From positions 21,725,881 through 21,789,880 of the forward strand of contig JALJCS010000001.1 of the NCBI GenBank assembly GCA_023055355.1: a DNA stretch of 64,000 nucleotides, given 5' to 3'. A program made the translations under genes and the position numbers. Positions 1 to 14,700 of the stretch are shown here, piece after piece; the first letter of the stretch is position 1; each line of letters begins with the position of its first letter. The DNA comes from Agelaius tricolor. Taxonomy: Eukaryota; Chordata; Aves; Passeriformes; Icteridae. The notes beneath the pieces are model-generated. The model was not told the DNA's origin and ran no database searches. It worked only from the letters and a program-made list of their open reading frames with translations.

Positions 1-2639
1 CAATTGAGAAGATTTTTCTCCTGCTTCACTTCCTAAACCAAAACCAAATAAGGCCATATTTCATGTAAATTGATAAGGAGGTCAATGGACTCAGTTCATT
101 TAAATCAAACTAAAGATATTCCATTAGATCCTGTTAAGACTTTGGGAATCCATGCCCGGGTTCCTAAGCACTGCTTGGAAACATAAGCTGAATTTTTTAT
201 TCTTAGTGAATTGACAGCATCAGAGAGATGCTGCCAGTTGATGCAGTCAGAGTGCTCCCTCTTAGCATAGAACAAACAGCTCCACATGACTTCACAGAAG
301 GAGATGGGACAGGACAGATTCTACAAAATCTCAGCTGATTAAGTCAGGCTACTTTCTCAAAGGAGCTCAGTAAACAAACCCCTGCAATGGCATCAAAATT
401 AACATGAAATGTGTAGATCAGATTTCCCCTGCCATCTCATGTAGAGAAAAATTCTCTTTCCACTGAACATCAACAATGTGGCAACATTGGTCAATTTATA
501 TTTAGAAGTGCTTACACTTTCAGATGGTTGTTTTGCAATTAACAGCACTTTCTTTCAAATAAATTGATTTTTAAAAATTCCAAACAAGCAAACAGAATAG
601 ACTATGACCACCACCAAAAAACACTGTGTAACTACATCACACCCAGGAAACCAAATTCAAGCTCTTTCAAAGAGACTCAATTTTGTTCTCCAAACTCTGG
701 CGCTCTGGACAACAGATGCCACAGAACTGGCATGGTCCAAATGGAAACAGACTGTCAATTATTCATCCATTTACTACTAGCAGATGGGCATAGGATTCAC
801 AAAAGCCAAGCTCAAGAAATGGAAAGGTCTGAATGGAAAAATTAAAAGCTTGCTGGCGTGGCAGGGTTGTTTTTGCAACAACATAAATAAATTACCCTCA
901 GAACATGATTAAAACTGTCACTGTCACTAACAGTTGTCTTCCCTTCTACTCAGAGCCTTCCCTACCCACACTTTAAATAAAAAAATCCAGTCAGATATAA
1001 ATTTAATGAATAAGCTTTCTAGCAATCTTAATAAATTTTCCAAAAAGTCCAAGCATCTAAATCCCTTGCATTCAAAGCTGCAATGCAAGTACATGAATTA
1101 AACTAAGCCATTCATTACAAAACCTAGGGTGGTCTATGGAAAGAAAAACAAGTTTAAGGAATTAAAACGGCTGAAAGGTCCAATTATTTCAATTTGGTGC
1201 AAACATTCCCAATATCCATAGAATTATACATTGGGTTGGAAGGGATCTTAAAGGTCATCTAGTTCCAACCTCCCTGCCATGGGCAGGGACCTCCCTTGCT
1301 AGACTAGGTACAGAATTTTTTCCTAGTGTCTAATACAAACTTACCCTCTGTCAGTTTGAAATCATTTCCCCTTGTCCTGTCACTACATGCCCTTGTAAAT
1401 AGTCTCTCTCCATCTTTTTTATAGGCTCCCTTTAGGGACTGGAAAACCACAATTAGGCCACCCCAAAGCTTTTTCTTCTCCAGAGTGAACATTCCCAATT
1501 CTCTCAGCCTTTCCTTGTAGGAGAAGTGCTCCATTCCTCTGATCATCCCCTTGGTGGCCTCCTCTGGACTTGCTCAACAAGTCAACATATGAAAGAGAAC
1601 CACTCAGCTGGGCCAAAACCATGCAAAGTGCTGTTCCAGCAATAGTCACATTCCAATAGCTGGGAATGTTCTCAGAAATCGCAGTCTACCAGCAAGAACA
1701 TACCTAAATTTTCACACTACACTAAACCCCTACAAATGTTTGTGACAATCTGAACAAAACCCACTATTTTACTTTAGACTTTTGCAGAGAATTTTGAAGG
1801 TAATTTTTTGGCAGAGACTATGCCAGGTTATTTTATATCTGCTGATGACAACTGGTAACAAGCAAACTGAGAGTGCTTAACAAAACCAAACTGCGACACA
1901 GATTATATAGGTATCCAGCTGGTTTTCCTACTTACTGCTGATTCTCCAAATAAAGGATAAAATTTGCATTGAGAGGTCTCTAGTGGCAAAACTGGATCAA
2001 TTTCAAGTGTAGATGTTCCAGTTGCCACCAAACCAAAACAATATAATTGAGAAGACAGAGGAGACTTTAAAGTGAAAAGGTTTCTGCATGTATGAAGCAT
2101 ACAGAAACTTCTCTGAATTTACCTTCATTTGGGAGAAAGTTTTTCCAGCATTGCATATTTATTGGACTGGCTTATTCTAAGAGAGAAGCATTTTTTTTAA
2201 AAGAGGAAATAGTATTTGTACAAAGTCACTGTGTTTAACAGTATCAACCAAAGCAGCAGTCAATGATTCTAGAATTTACTTTCAAAATCAAACACGCATT
2301 TACTATTTGACTTTTATTTCAGAACCAAAAGGAAGAATCTCTTGAAACACAATTTATTGTTTTAAAAAGTTCAACATGAACTAGAACCATATCATCAGCA
2401 TTACAGCATGAATCCTAACCACACACCTACTGCAGAAACTCCACTGATTTCCATGATGTTAGGGAAGGCCTCATTTTTTGTTACAACTAGGATGAGTTAT
2501 TAAAGATAGTCAACAAAAGTGTTTAAAGATTGCTTATGGGGAAAAACACAATTGTGAGCACATGCTCCAGAGTATTAAGTGTTTACAAATTGCTGATGTA
2601 TGGTACTAATTCTGCCAAATACTCCTCAGCATTGCTCAC
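1..2639 (-). other. CENPF intron (continues left), containing one CR1 copy
   Basis: This lies 3' of the exon ending at 2640 and its left end is outside the window. Apart from the CR1 at 1216-1640 I see no repeat or coding homology. Short open frames at 105-287 and 1903-2100 do not resemble CENPF. A donor-like GTAAGTAGG at about 1920 on the minus strand has no convincing coding partner. Confidence 0.7.
1216..1640 (-). mobile_element. CR1 LINE fragment, 3' end, minus strand
   Basis: Read on the plus strand it begins near ATAGAATTATACATTGGGTT and runs through GGTTGGAAGGGATCTTAAAG, CTGCCATGGGCAGGGACC, CCCCTTGTCCTGTCACTACA and CTTCTCCAGAGTGAACATTC. All are standard blocks of the avian CR1 3' region in antisense. 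The terminal ATTCTATGG typical of CR1 is at the low-coordinate end, so the element is on the minus strand. It is 5'-truncated and carries an internal deletion near 1304. Short ORFs here are remnants only. Confidence 0.93.
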
Positions 2640-2762
2640 CTGAAAGCTTCTTGTCAGGTCAGCTTCCTTAGCCTGGGCTGCTGATAGACTCTGCTCTGCT
2701 CTGCACAGCTTCTGGGTGAGATCACCAGTGTTGTGTTCCAAGCGTTGTTTTGCTGTCATTAC
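2640..2762 (-). CDS. CENPF: CENPF exon 10 (residues 432-472), last exon inside the window
   Basis: 123 nt, symmetrical phase 0. The acceptor is GTTTTCCAG before GTAATGAC and the donor is CTTTCAG/GTGAGCA. It encodes VMTAKQRLEHNTGDLTQKLC, then RAEQSLSAAQAKE and LTRSFQ. QKLCRAEQ is shared with human CENPF. The next expected segment of the protein was not found between 2639 and 1, so the following exon should lie to the left of the window. Confidence 0.94.
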
Positions 2763-5700
2763 CTGGAAAACCAACATTGTAATCACAAGAATGACTTCTT
2801 TTTTTAAACTCCAATTCTTGAACTCAACATTTTGCTACAAAATGAAACTACATTATTTTATCCCACCCTGAACCCAAGGGTTGCTTTGCTGGTGTTTAGC
2901 GAAAAGTTGCTTATTGCCTTTCCATTCCTTTGCTTCTGACCAAAAAGATGGGATGTCTCTAAAATAGATACATTTATAGACTGTCTGAAACAAGATTAAT
3001 TCATCCAACTTGCAGCTACATCACCACAATGATATCTGTAGGATAGAAATGAGATTGAAATACAATTGGCTTTTTGCTAAGCTATGGGAATCAAAGTTAG
3101 ATCATAACTGCAATTACTGCTCCGTTGACACAGATTTTTTTTAAAAGTGAACAGGTTTTAACTCTTTGAAAAGAGTTCTAAAACACTCCAGATTAAAAGA
3201 AGGAAATGACACTAGTGGGTCAAAAAAAAAAGATCTATTCCTAGGTCATCAAGTAAATTATCTTTCTTTGAGAAGGAAGTAAAAGGCACTTATTATCCTC
3301 TCAATTTAATCAAATTTTCAGCAAGCATATACAAAAGAATATGCATATAATAAAGAAGCCTCCAGTAAAAACTTTTGACTGAATGTAGCCCCACAGCTAT
3401 ATTTCTAAAATAAAACAAGCCTGCCAGAAATCTGTTGGCAGTTTTAGAAATGATGTTTCAGTTTAGGATGCCTGCAAACAGGGCTTCTCAATACATCTTT
3501 CAAGAACATGTGGCCCTTTTTAGAAAATCAGTTAGCTCTGCTGCTTGAGAAATGCTCTCAAAGGGTATTGGAGGCTTTTAAACGTTCCTCTTTTCTGATC
3601 ACCCACTCCTGAGGCCTCTGCTGCTTTTTAAACTACTGAAAATTAGGAGTTTGTGACAACTGAAGTATTTTAATAGGTAGCTGCTGCCAAAGCTGTGGAA
3701 GAGCTCCTTCATACTGATCATCTTCCTTACACAAGCCACGACACTCAACTGCTTTTGTGGAGAACCAGTTCAGGGAGTTAAACTGAGAGCAAACACTTGG
3801 TTCTGTATACACATATGCTAATTTAAATGTAATATTTTCTTTGCTTTTTCATCTCCTCTATCAGGTCTCCCCAGGATCACATGAGGAGTGCATGGCTAGG
3901 GTATATGAAAATGGGACTGTTTTTCCAAAGGGCAATGACCTGTTGGTCTGTAGCTCTCTCATCACACGACACCTCTGCGTGATGGTTTTTTTTGTTTGGG
4001 TTTTCTTTTTTTACATAAAGTTTCTAGTGATCAGCCTTAGCTGCTCCTTTCTCAGATTTATTTTACCTGTGCTGCCTGCATTTACATCTTCTTCCCTGTG
4101 AGAAGTGGACTAGCCACAAACTTTTAAAAGCCTATAGTTCACATTTAAATACAGAGTATTTTGGTAAGGAATTATAAATACAGAACATCCAGTACATACT
4201 GTAAAAACATCAAGATGCCACATTAATTATTTTTTTGCTTTATGTATAAGTAAGGCAGTGCTGTTGAGACAACTAAATGCCACTCTAGTAGTGGATTTTA
4301 ATGCTAAAAAAAGCCTACTTTGTCAAATTCTGCCTGTAGAACATTGAAGTCATTTTTGGCTTGCTGTAGCTCCTGATTCAGTTTGCTTCTTATCTGGTTG
4401 CACTGCTGATCCAGTGTTTGCAAGGCACGCTGCTGACAAGACAGTTCCTAGAAAACAGTGGCAGAGAAACAAAGAAATAAACACATGACCACAATAAGTC
4501 TCTATTTTGGTTACTGCAGAAATAACAAATGATTTTTATCAGCAGGTACTCCCTGCTCAGGGACACTTGTCTTACACAACAAACAGTTTAAACACAGCTT
4601 TAATTCATGAGGCAAATGCCACACAGGCAAGAATGACATTAATCCAAGTTATGTCATCTGCTTAAGAACTTAATTACTGTAACATTCCTGCCACAGAAAG
4701 GGAAAAAATTGAATCCAAAAGTTATGAAAGTAATAGTGTTAAAAAATTTCATATTAAAGGTAAATTTCACGTTAGAATTACATTACAGTACAAGTAGACA
4801 AGTTCATCTCTGCTATTACTTACCATACTATAAGTTAGGAATATTGCACAAATTTTGTTGCAAGAAGATGCAAAACAGAGCCTTTAAATAGGACTTGACA
4901 GACTTATATTATAAATAAATGAACATTAAACAAACATTTTAAGAACCTGTAACAGCTCACAGGTTTTAACCATTGCAGAAAAAAGGTTCTTCTCAATTAA
5001 TGGCCTTGCTGAACAATTTAGAATGGCAGTATGTGGGCTAACATATTAATCTTATGAAGGCCTTTATTTAGCTAACTAAAAAAAGGAAAAACCTGGACAG
5101 CAGGTTTATAGGCTTCAACCCATCTTTTGATTATTACAATGATGCTACAACTATTCAAATGCAAAGATCGATTTTCCCAATTTACTACTTCTCGACTAGG
5201 TTCAGTATCAATTTGAGATCCTGAGGTAGCATCTTGACTAATGGACTTTGCAAAATCACTTTTTCACTCAAGAGTGCTGGTAGCAGCCCTGTTTATTGGC
5301 TACCCCACAAGCACTTCTCTGCCAATTACTTCATCTGTCTGGACATACCTTAGAGAAAAGGTTTCATGTTAAACATTTGACACAACAAGCAGTCTTCCTC
5401 AGGGCAATGCCCTTATATTCAATCCCTAAAGCCAACTTAAAATGCCCATCTGAAATATCACTATCACTTCTGAATCTGTGTCTTGGATTTCCTAACACTG
5501 ATTACTTTATTAAGCTTAAAAAGAAAAACACAAAGAGTTTAGTCCTAATCCAAATCAGTATTAATGCTGTTAATACTAAATATAACTTCATTACAGAAAA
5601 ATTCCAGGCATAGTGCTATACTTGTCTCTGCAAGAGCTGGCATGAAGGAAATGAAAGACACTTCTGTTAATTGACTATATTAACATCTTATGAGCATGAA

Positions 5701-8700
5701 CCAAAATTAGAATAAGAGATAGAATCCTAAAGAAATTATTTTCTTCTGTGTGAAATGCATGCAAAATTAACTCAAATTCCAAAGAAATAATTTAGTTGTT
5801 TACTAAGTTTGAGCTCACATATACATAATTTTATGAAAAATGGAGCCTAGTTTCTCATGGATTTGCATCTCATTCTATCTCTCAAACATGTTCTCTATTT
5901 TCCAGTGAATACTATCCCCATTATTGCTATATTTGTTTTCCATTTTTTCAATTACCTTTGCAAATGGTACCTATCAAATGTGATTGCAACTAACAGAAAA
6001 TCAGATATACAACATAAGCCAAGTGACTTCATCTCCTTAAGAAGTCAAAGTTAAAAAGTTCTCCTTGTCTTACCTGTTGGAATTCTTTTTCCTTGGCCTT
6101 TATTTTCTGTTCCAAAGACTGACGAGCGCTCTCAGCATTTTGTCTCTGGCAATTCAACTCTTCTGATAATCGCTTCACCTTTTGCTCCAACATTTGGACC
6201 TACAATAATTTACTTATCAATCCTAAGTGTTAAAGGTGCAAGTGATGTTTCATTTAAATATATAAGCTCTCACACAAAAAGTTCACTGCTGTCAGCTACA
6301 ATTGTTCTATCATTCATATATTCACAGTAACTCCAGCTGGTACCATATAAATTCTTAGCAATCCAAAGCACAAAACTCATTCATTCTTCCTTATGTTAGT
6401 GAGAAAATGTGTGTGTATGTATAGAAAGAATATATATATACTTTAATATATATGTATTAAGTGTGTATGTGTATACATGAGTGTACACACACAATAATAA
6501 ATACATCTTTAGATGATATATAGGAGAACATATCTTTATATATATTTAGATAATAAGAAAATCAATGATTTTGAGAAATAGATTTTTTGATAGATTGCAT
6601 TTTCAGTACCTCAGGTTACTACCAACTAAAGAATGACTGCTAACTGCTAAGCAACTACATGTTCAGGCTGAAAATAAATGGATATTGAACAGAATTTCGG
6701 AGTGATTCAGCAAATTGATTTGGACAGAAAAAAAAGAAGAAAATATCTTCATTTATAATAACAGTATTTTTTATAATTTAAACTAAAAAAAAAAAACAAA
6801 ACAGCAAGCTATGTCTAGGTTCACCTCCACATTAACTTGTTATTTAACTCAGTTGATTATGTCAATATTATGTCACCCAAGAGAGTGAAGCATTGTTCAC
6901 CTAACTTCCTGAACAAAAAGTAAATTTTATTCCAGACCAAATCTCTTAATGCAAAACACGTACTTTATTTTCCCCAGAGAGTAAGAAAAAAATGGCAAAG
7001 GGTGAATGGAACTCTCTTTCTTCAGCAACAAGAGCTGTTTACTGAGTTAATGAAACGGTAGAAATAAAAAAATAAGAAGCAGGTAGTTGCATTGGGATGT
7101 CAGGTATCAGGCAGAGACTGCAGGGACTGTGAACTTCTGTAAGATCACATGGAAAGGTGATTGCAGAAAGGCTGCAGATCTCCCAAGGAGTGAAAATACT
7201 TGAAAACACAGAGGTGCTGGGCTTGAGGTCTGGGAATAGTACCAGTGACAGAAGTGTACAAGGGAGGTTGCCAGGATTAAACCCAGGCTACAAGGCACAA
7301 ACTAAAATCTAAAATCTCAATAGAGTTCTCTCTTCAAAGTCCAGACTGGGCAGGCAGAGATCCAATTCCAGTGCAAGAAAGAAGAAACAGAACAGAAAGC
7401 AGTCACCTTCAGATGGCAGGACCAAAGGAACCTTCTGGGAAAAGATGCACTGCACCTAAAGGATGGGCTGCACATCAATGCCAATGGTGGCAAGTCCCAC
7501 TTCTCCTTGTCCTTCCCCAGGCATGTTTCTAGATGCACAACCTTGCCTCTTCCCTTGGGCTGCTTTTAATCCCCTTTGATTCTTTAGTAAAACAATTCCA
7601 CTCTCTTAAACCCATATAAATTTAACAAGGGAAAATTAAATACATAGTACCCTAATCTTTAGGAAGTTAAATCAAGTCATTTTTGGAATCAAATAAATTA
7701 AAATTAAGCCCTTTTCAGAGAAATTGAGCGGTCAGACTGGGTCCAGCTATGTCTTCCCGCAAACTCACTTGATGACAGTGACTTTATGATGTCAAGGGAT
7801 TATGTCAGGTGTTTGATTTTCCCTTACCCAGCCAAGACTTCCCTTAAACTAGCTCCTCACAGAATTATCAACAGGCAAATGTTGCTGTCTCTCTGAGAAG
7901 GCAGACTGATCAAGGTTTACATGCAAAGGTTTGTTTTTTAAGGGCCAATACAGGAGTTGTGGGAAACGTTAGCTCACCAATATACTTAAGTAGCATGCAG
8001 AAACTTGCTGACAAACACAGGTAATTATTCTACACAGAGAAGACACACACAAACATCTTTTTCCCTATACTGTAAATGAATCACTAGTAGAGAAAAAAAA
8101 TTAAAAGATAGATGAAAATATGAAGATTCAAGGAATTATGTCATCTGTGCACTAATTTCAAATTTAAGTGTTGGGAAAAGGGACTTTAGGAAAGTAATGC
8201 AACTTGATTAATCAAGGAAAACACTTACTTGTTACCTTCTGCAGTTTGAATTACTTTAAGCACTGGCATTCTCCTTTTGCACATGATTACTAGCAAAAAT
8301 CTGAACCATTTCAGATTTTTACGTGTATTTACTTACATACACTCTGTAAATTCTTGACTAATCAAGTGTACTACTCTCTTGATTTTTACTATGAATTCAA
8401 ACTCCCTAGGATTAGGCTGTGAAATCCCATTTAGAAATTGCATATGTTCTCAATCTTGCATTGCATTTTTACATAGACATTATTTAAAACAAGCAATTTA
8501 CAATACAAGGACTATACCCCCACAACATCCTGCAGTATAAGCGGCAAATTCTGATTTTCAGCCAAAGATGCGACAGTCTTTTTCAGGTCAAAACTTGCCA
8601 CCAGATGTCATTGTTGCTCTATGCAACTTGATCAGGATATATTTTTCAGAATTTGAGTCACTCTTACCAGAGTATAAAAATTATTTCTTCAGGTGGTGTA

Positions 8701-11700
8701 AGAACCTTCCAGAAAATGGGCAACAGCTTACACATTAATGTTTTTTACATATAATACATATCAAACTAGCATATACTTCTCAAAACTTGATCCTCCGTAA
8801 ACTCTCAAGAAACTTAGCCTGAGAACCTTGGTTCTTACTTAATGGCTGCAAACTGACACATAGGAATACTGACAATGAATTGTAAGGACAGCCAAAAGAT
8901 GTGTGAGACAACATTTTACCTGAGTGGTAGCTTGATCAAGTTGTGTACTCGTTTGAGTCAGTTTATCTCTGGTTTTGTTCAGAATTTTATCCTTCTCAGT
9001 TAATTCCAACTTCAATTTATCCAGCTCCAGTTCAGTCTCTTGATGTTTATTCATATAGGACCTCTTCAGTTTTTCTTGAGCTTGCAATTGCTGTTCCAGG
9101 TCTTTAATAATGGAATTTAGTTCTGAATTTAAAAAACAGTAAAGATTAAGGATACTTTATGCTTCGGAAGGTACCTCTTCCAACACGCTTCCATTTCCTA
9201 TTTAAAATGTTTGATAACAACCCAATTTCCTGGCAGAGGCAAACAGCCTGTACAATTTTCAGCAAGTTAAGACAAGTTTTAACTGTCTCCTACTAAGACA
9301 TCAATAACAAAAACTATCAAGACTGAAAGACAGTTGACTGTAAATCAGTAATTCCTACCTTATGAGAAAGAGCACAAACATGAAAACTCAGGAACAAGTG
9401 CTGCAAAGGCAAAGACAATTTGTTCCTCCTGCTGGCTTTTTTTTTTTGTTTGTTTGTTTTGTTACTGTTTTTAAACATGCAGAAACATGTCACTTGAAAT
9501 AACAATTACATTTTTTTTAATAACTATATCCACTACAAGCTTTTCCTTAGCATAACTGTGCTTCCAAAAGACTTTTCAACTTCTTGGGAACTGTAAATGT
9601 CCCATTTTGTATTTTAATCTTTTTCCTGTCTCAAAATGCATACATATAAAACTAGACAAACTAATATTCTCACAGAATACATCAATAAGAGTTTATCTTC
9701 CAAAAACACAACACAGTAGAAACACAATTCACAGAAGAAAATATAAGTCAGCTACAGGAAGTATTATCCAGAATTAATATTATCTGGCTTTGTGGGTTTT
9801 TTGTTAAAAGAAGTCCTGTCTTCCTGATTCTGAATTTGTATGGCTTCCAAGCTGAAAAAGCCACCAAAATTGAAGCTGTATGCGAGGTATTTGAATGAAG
9901 AGTTTGGAGAGCTTGAGGACTCGTAAAACAGTGGAAAAGCTGTCCAAAGGGTACGAATAGCAGGTTCAAGTGAACGTGCAACAAATCCACAACAAACCAG
10001 CTACTTCCTTTCTTAAAACTATCAGGTATCAGGAATGATTATTTCTTCATGTCACTATGGGCAATATAAGACCATATCTTGGGTTTGGATTGTACTTCAT
10101 GTTGTGCTTCCAGTGGCATCCATCACGGACCAACTCAGTTATGCACTAAGCATGTTCAATCAAAGTTTTAAGACATTATTGCTCAGTCAAAAGTATCAAT
10201 AGTATAGAACAATAAGGAAAAAATATAATTAAATTTAACAGTGAGATGCAATGAAATCCTGAAGAGTTTTTTTAGGTGTTTTAAGAAGATTGTTTCAGGA
10301 GCAATGGAATTAATGGAAAGAGGCAGTTTTCCTTTTAGAAGATGTCCCCTACTCAGCCCAAAAATACAAACTGCTCCATTCTAATTCCTATACCCCTTGT
10401 GCAAAAGATACCACAGCTTGTAGGTAATCTCTGTGTATGGCTGATCACTGAAAATACACCAGCAGCCAACAGGGCCAGCTGCCAAAGCCAACAGCAAGTA
10501 TCTTTCTCTTTTCCTTGCTAAAGCACTAATTTCAATAGCCTGCTTTTATCTGCACACCAGCTTTCATGAAACTATACAGGAGGCTGCCTCTGGGTCTTAA
10601 AGAAATGCATCAGATACCTTGGTTCTGTGCTCTTAGCTGGATCATGAGGGAGGAATTTGAGTTCTCAGCAAAGCTGTTGTCAAACTCGTTCTTCTCTGAT
10701 AGAATACTTGAATTTGTTTCTTTATCCCAAGGAAAGGAGGATACTGCAGAACTTCCCCTTGCAGGTGTTTCTGGATTTCTAGAAGGTGTCTTTTCTTGTT
10801 GCCATGAAAACACAGATGAGGAAGCCTGATGCCGAGCAATCTCTCTGTGACTCAAAGAGCTTGGAGGATGAGGCTGGTTTATTTTCTGTGTCCAAAAAAA
10901 GAAGAGGTACCTTTACACATTTCCTTATCCAACATAAAACAAAATAGCTAATTTAACATTAATAGCTAATAGGTCATCATCATTCCACATAGTTATAACA
11001 TTGCAGCACCCACCACTGCAAAGCCCTGATACACATCATTATTTTTTATGCTACGTAAATTAAATAACTTCAGCCCAAGATTCCAAGCATAGCTGCTACT
11101 TATAAATACAAACCAGGATATCGAAAAAAGAATTTTGACCTGTGTATCTGTATAAGTAACATACATAAATTTTTGTGTTTTTAAAGAGGAGTTTTTAAAC
11201 TCAAACATGTTTTAAAATCAAAGCCTACATTTTTGCAGGCAAATGAAGACAAGTAAGCTGCAAAAAAAAAAAAAAAAAAATGAAGTCTAGATTAACATAT
11301 CTGACCAACATTTAGTTCTACTGGAGAACCATAGGTAAATTTAAAACACATTTAATTATTTAAACTTCTAAAAAGAGTACTCCAAAATTGCTATAATAAA
11401 ATCTGCCAGGTACAAGCTTTTAATATTTCCCCATAGAAAAATTAAACTGAACAAAAAATGAGACTTTTTTCCTCCTTAAGTGAAAAAACCCCAAACAAAC
11501 CAAACCACAAACAGTAAAGCCCCTATTGCTTTTTTAACACGATTTTGAAATGCAGCTCATTTGAATTACTTTTTCTTAAACTAAATCCCTAAACCATGTA
11601 ATACCCAGTGTGACTTCTCAGTCAAACCAGAGAATATGCTGTTATCTAGGAACAGCTGTGCCAAGACCAAAAATCTATATTACATTGTCCAGAATGCTGT

Positions 11701-14700
11701 GTGCAATCCTGTAAAATAGCTTGTTAATGAAGAGGAAAAGAAAACTAATCCTGCATGCAGTAATCATTTCCCCTACATGCCATTTAAATTTACAGTTTCT
11801 GAGACAGAAGTTTGAATCCAGAACTAGCCACAATGACAAACAAATGCTTTCTGGAATCATAGACTAGAAGTCTGAACATATCAGGTATACCTTTTTCAAA
11901 TTATGTTTTCCTGTGTTTTAGGAATAATACATCCTGTGATGTATTATTTCACTATTGTTTATTAAGATGAATTTTACTCACCACCTTAATTATTGCAAGT
12001 CTTACAAAATACTGTGTGGTCTTCAACTCTATTATTCAATTCTTTTTCAGAACACTAATCAATATGCTGAATAGCACAGGTCTCTTTACTAAGCCTTTTC
12101 AGGCTCCTCTGTTGACCATTCTCCAGTAAAAATGGACCATTTTTTGCCACTCTGCACTCAATCTTTTCCTTTAAATTTGCAAGAACTCCCTTTATCCAAT
12201 TTTTTCCCTTTCATCACTGTATATCCAACAACATTACACTGAGTTGCACTTGACTTACGCATTTTCTGATTTGTTCTTAAAAGAAAACCCCCAAAAGGTC
12301 TGAAATATGAGGCATTATTTGCCTTTATCTGCAAATGTTGACCTTTTCTTCATACGCCTACACATGCTTCAATAAACATATCGAGTCATGTTTCTAACAA
12401 TTTGCTCAGGACAAAATGTTGGCCTGACTAAACTGTATTTCCAAGAAGCACCATTGGAAGTGTTTTTCTCTAATGTCATCATCCTCGTTCCCTTCCAATG
12501 TCAAGAGGAGAATAAGGCAACATTGCACATCACAGTGATTAAGCAGTCCCACACTGCAGTGCCCTACCAATTAATGGGAAAATATTGTCTGTATCTAGTG
12601 ATTTTTTTAAAAATTACTATTCATTTTATCAATCAAATTTAAGACTACTTCTGATTTCCAATTTGAGGCCGTGCCATAGATTCAAAAAAAGGCTCTGATA
12701 TCAAAAAGTTTAAACCTTTACATAGTAAGTACCAAAGATAAAATTATTTCACATTTTCTGCAATGGCTTTTTTCCTTGAGGGCTTTCATATCATATTCAT
12801 CTTGTTCTCAGAGATTAGCCAACACCGTTCCTCCTTCATATATGTTTGAAAGACTTATGGGTTTCTATTTTCTAGGTGTGAATTATTACTCACAATATTT
12901 TTCAAGGCTATTTTATTATCATATAGTATATAACTTGGCATAACTGACACTGTTTTATCTTGTCCTTGCTTGCAGGAGACTTCCAGTTTGTGAAGGATGT
13001 GTTCTCATTTTTAATGTCCTCCTTTCCTTTGCTATTCAAAGAGGACGGCTTTTCCAAATTCTCCAAGATTACTTCTGAATGGCAGTACACACAGATTAAT
13101 TCTCTTTTTCTTTTGAAATTATATTTTATGTGATGTATAATATTTTGCACTAGTTTTCTATTTCATTTTCCAAGTTCACTCAGTGGTTACTTTCTTAGAT
13201 ATCCCACAAACAATTCCTAAGAGATACTTACCTTAAGCTGGATGGTTCTCAGTTGTAACTCTAGCTCTTTATTTTCTTGTACTTTTTTCCTGTATTTTTC
13301 TTCTAGTTCTTCAAACTTAGCGTCTACAAAGACATGATGAATATCTGCCTTAGTCCAACCAGCTTTTCACCCAATTCAGCCAGGTTTACTTACCCCTATG
13401 GGTCCCTTCTGACTTGAAATATTCAAGGATGCAATTATCTTAATGAATTTAAGACTCCAGCTTTCAAAAGAAAATATCTCCCCAGAAATACAATTTTAAA
13501 TAAAGTTAGGTAAACTTTAATCTTTTAATCATTTTAATATTTTCCCTCTTCCAGGCGTGCCATGCTTAGTGGAATGCTTGACATTGCCACTAACTGCACC
13601 CCTTTACAGACATGCATAAAGAAAGTAAAAGGAACAAGAGCAAGAGATTATCTCAGATTTCCCACTGGAGTAAGACTGAGATGCCAAACTCACAGAACAA
13701 TTGTTCATAGCACTCAAGGAAGTAAGTAACACATATAATATATTGAACACATCAAAGTTTTTCAGCATAAAGAGCATAAGGGTGTCTGACCACAGAATTC
13801 TCCACTTAAGGAAACTTCCTGTCGTTTTTCCAGTTCATTTAAATATTTTTGATGTCCCTAATTTGAAGATAGAAGTGATGCTTTGAAATGGATATAGAGC
13901 ATTAATTGTGTAGATTATCATACACAATAACAGTCTGTGCAAAAAAATCCTCTCCAAATAAATAACACATTTAACTACTGACTGCATTTTAGTTAAAATA
14001 CCTGTGGTAGAGGGAGAAATTTGTTCCCCACAACATGAAGGGAAGAGCTGACACCAGGAACAGACATACAAAAGATTGCTGCAGCCTACTGAAGGATATT
14101 TTATTACTATTCCATGTCCATCCAGCATTGAAAAAATGTAATGTTTGTGATGTGTCCAATCTGTACTAATAATTTTGAAATTGAAACCTAGGGTGCTACA
14201 AAGTAGATGCTTTCATAATAACTTACATAAGAGGGGCTAGGAAACTCAGTACAAGTGTAATGTTTAAAATACTCAACCTTCCAAGAAAACTGACAGTCAA
14301 CCATCTGTGCTGGAAGAAGAAAAGGATCATTTACCATTATTACTTTGAACTGGTGTTAAAGGAGCAGTAAAACTTTTCTGTGGAGTGCCACTGAATGATA
14401 CATCTCCTGCAGTCAATGTCTGCTGACTTCTCTCAAGCTCACATTTGCATCTGTTTAGGAAAGAAGCAGCAGCAGAAGTTAATAATAGAAACTAAAATGT
14501 TAATTAGCTATTTTTAGCAGCCTGACATACACTAACAAACTATATGAGTCTAAGGACTTAGTTTAAAGATCAAGTCAAGACACATCCACTGAAAATTTTA
14601 AGGTGGTGCAACACAAAAATATAAATGACATATTTTATTTAGAGTTTCAACATAGTTAATCAATTACTCAGGAGTCATAGCTAAAAAACAAAATCAAACC

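Larger units (their letters stand above)
10886..13231 (-). other. CENPF intron between exons 5 and 6
   Basis: 2346 nt. It contains a poly-A run at about 11262-11280, a perfect 11-bp inverted repeat at 11923-11948 and an old CR1-like LINE remnant at about 12050-12470. The rest is AT-rich without recognised features. Confidence 0.85.

Noticed and set aside
105..287. A 60-codon minus-strand ORF as a possible further CENPF exon.
   Set aside because: The sequence does not resemble any CENPF coiled-coil segment expected after residue 472.
1304..1649. Two overlapping minus-strand ORFs.
   Set aside because: They are inside a degenerate CR1 3' end and do not encode an intact element protein.
1903..2100. 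Minus-strand ORF with a donor-like GTAAGTAGG as a CENPF exon.
   Set aside because: The translation is hydrophobic and mixed, unlike CENPF, and no convincing acceptor keeps the frame.
7090..7550. Block of more balanced composition in a CENPF intron, with a short DGLHINANGG-like frame.
   Set aside because: Too short and broken to assign to a LINE ORF1 esterase or any other family.
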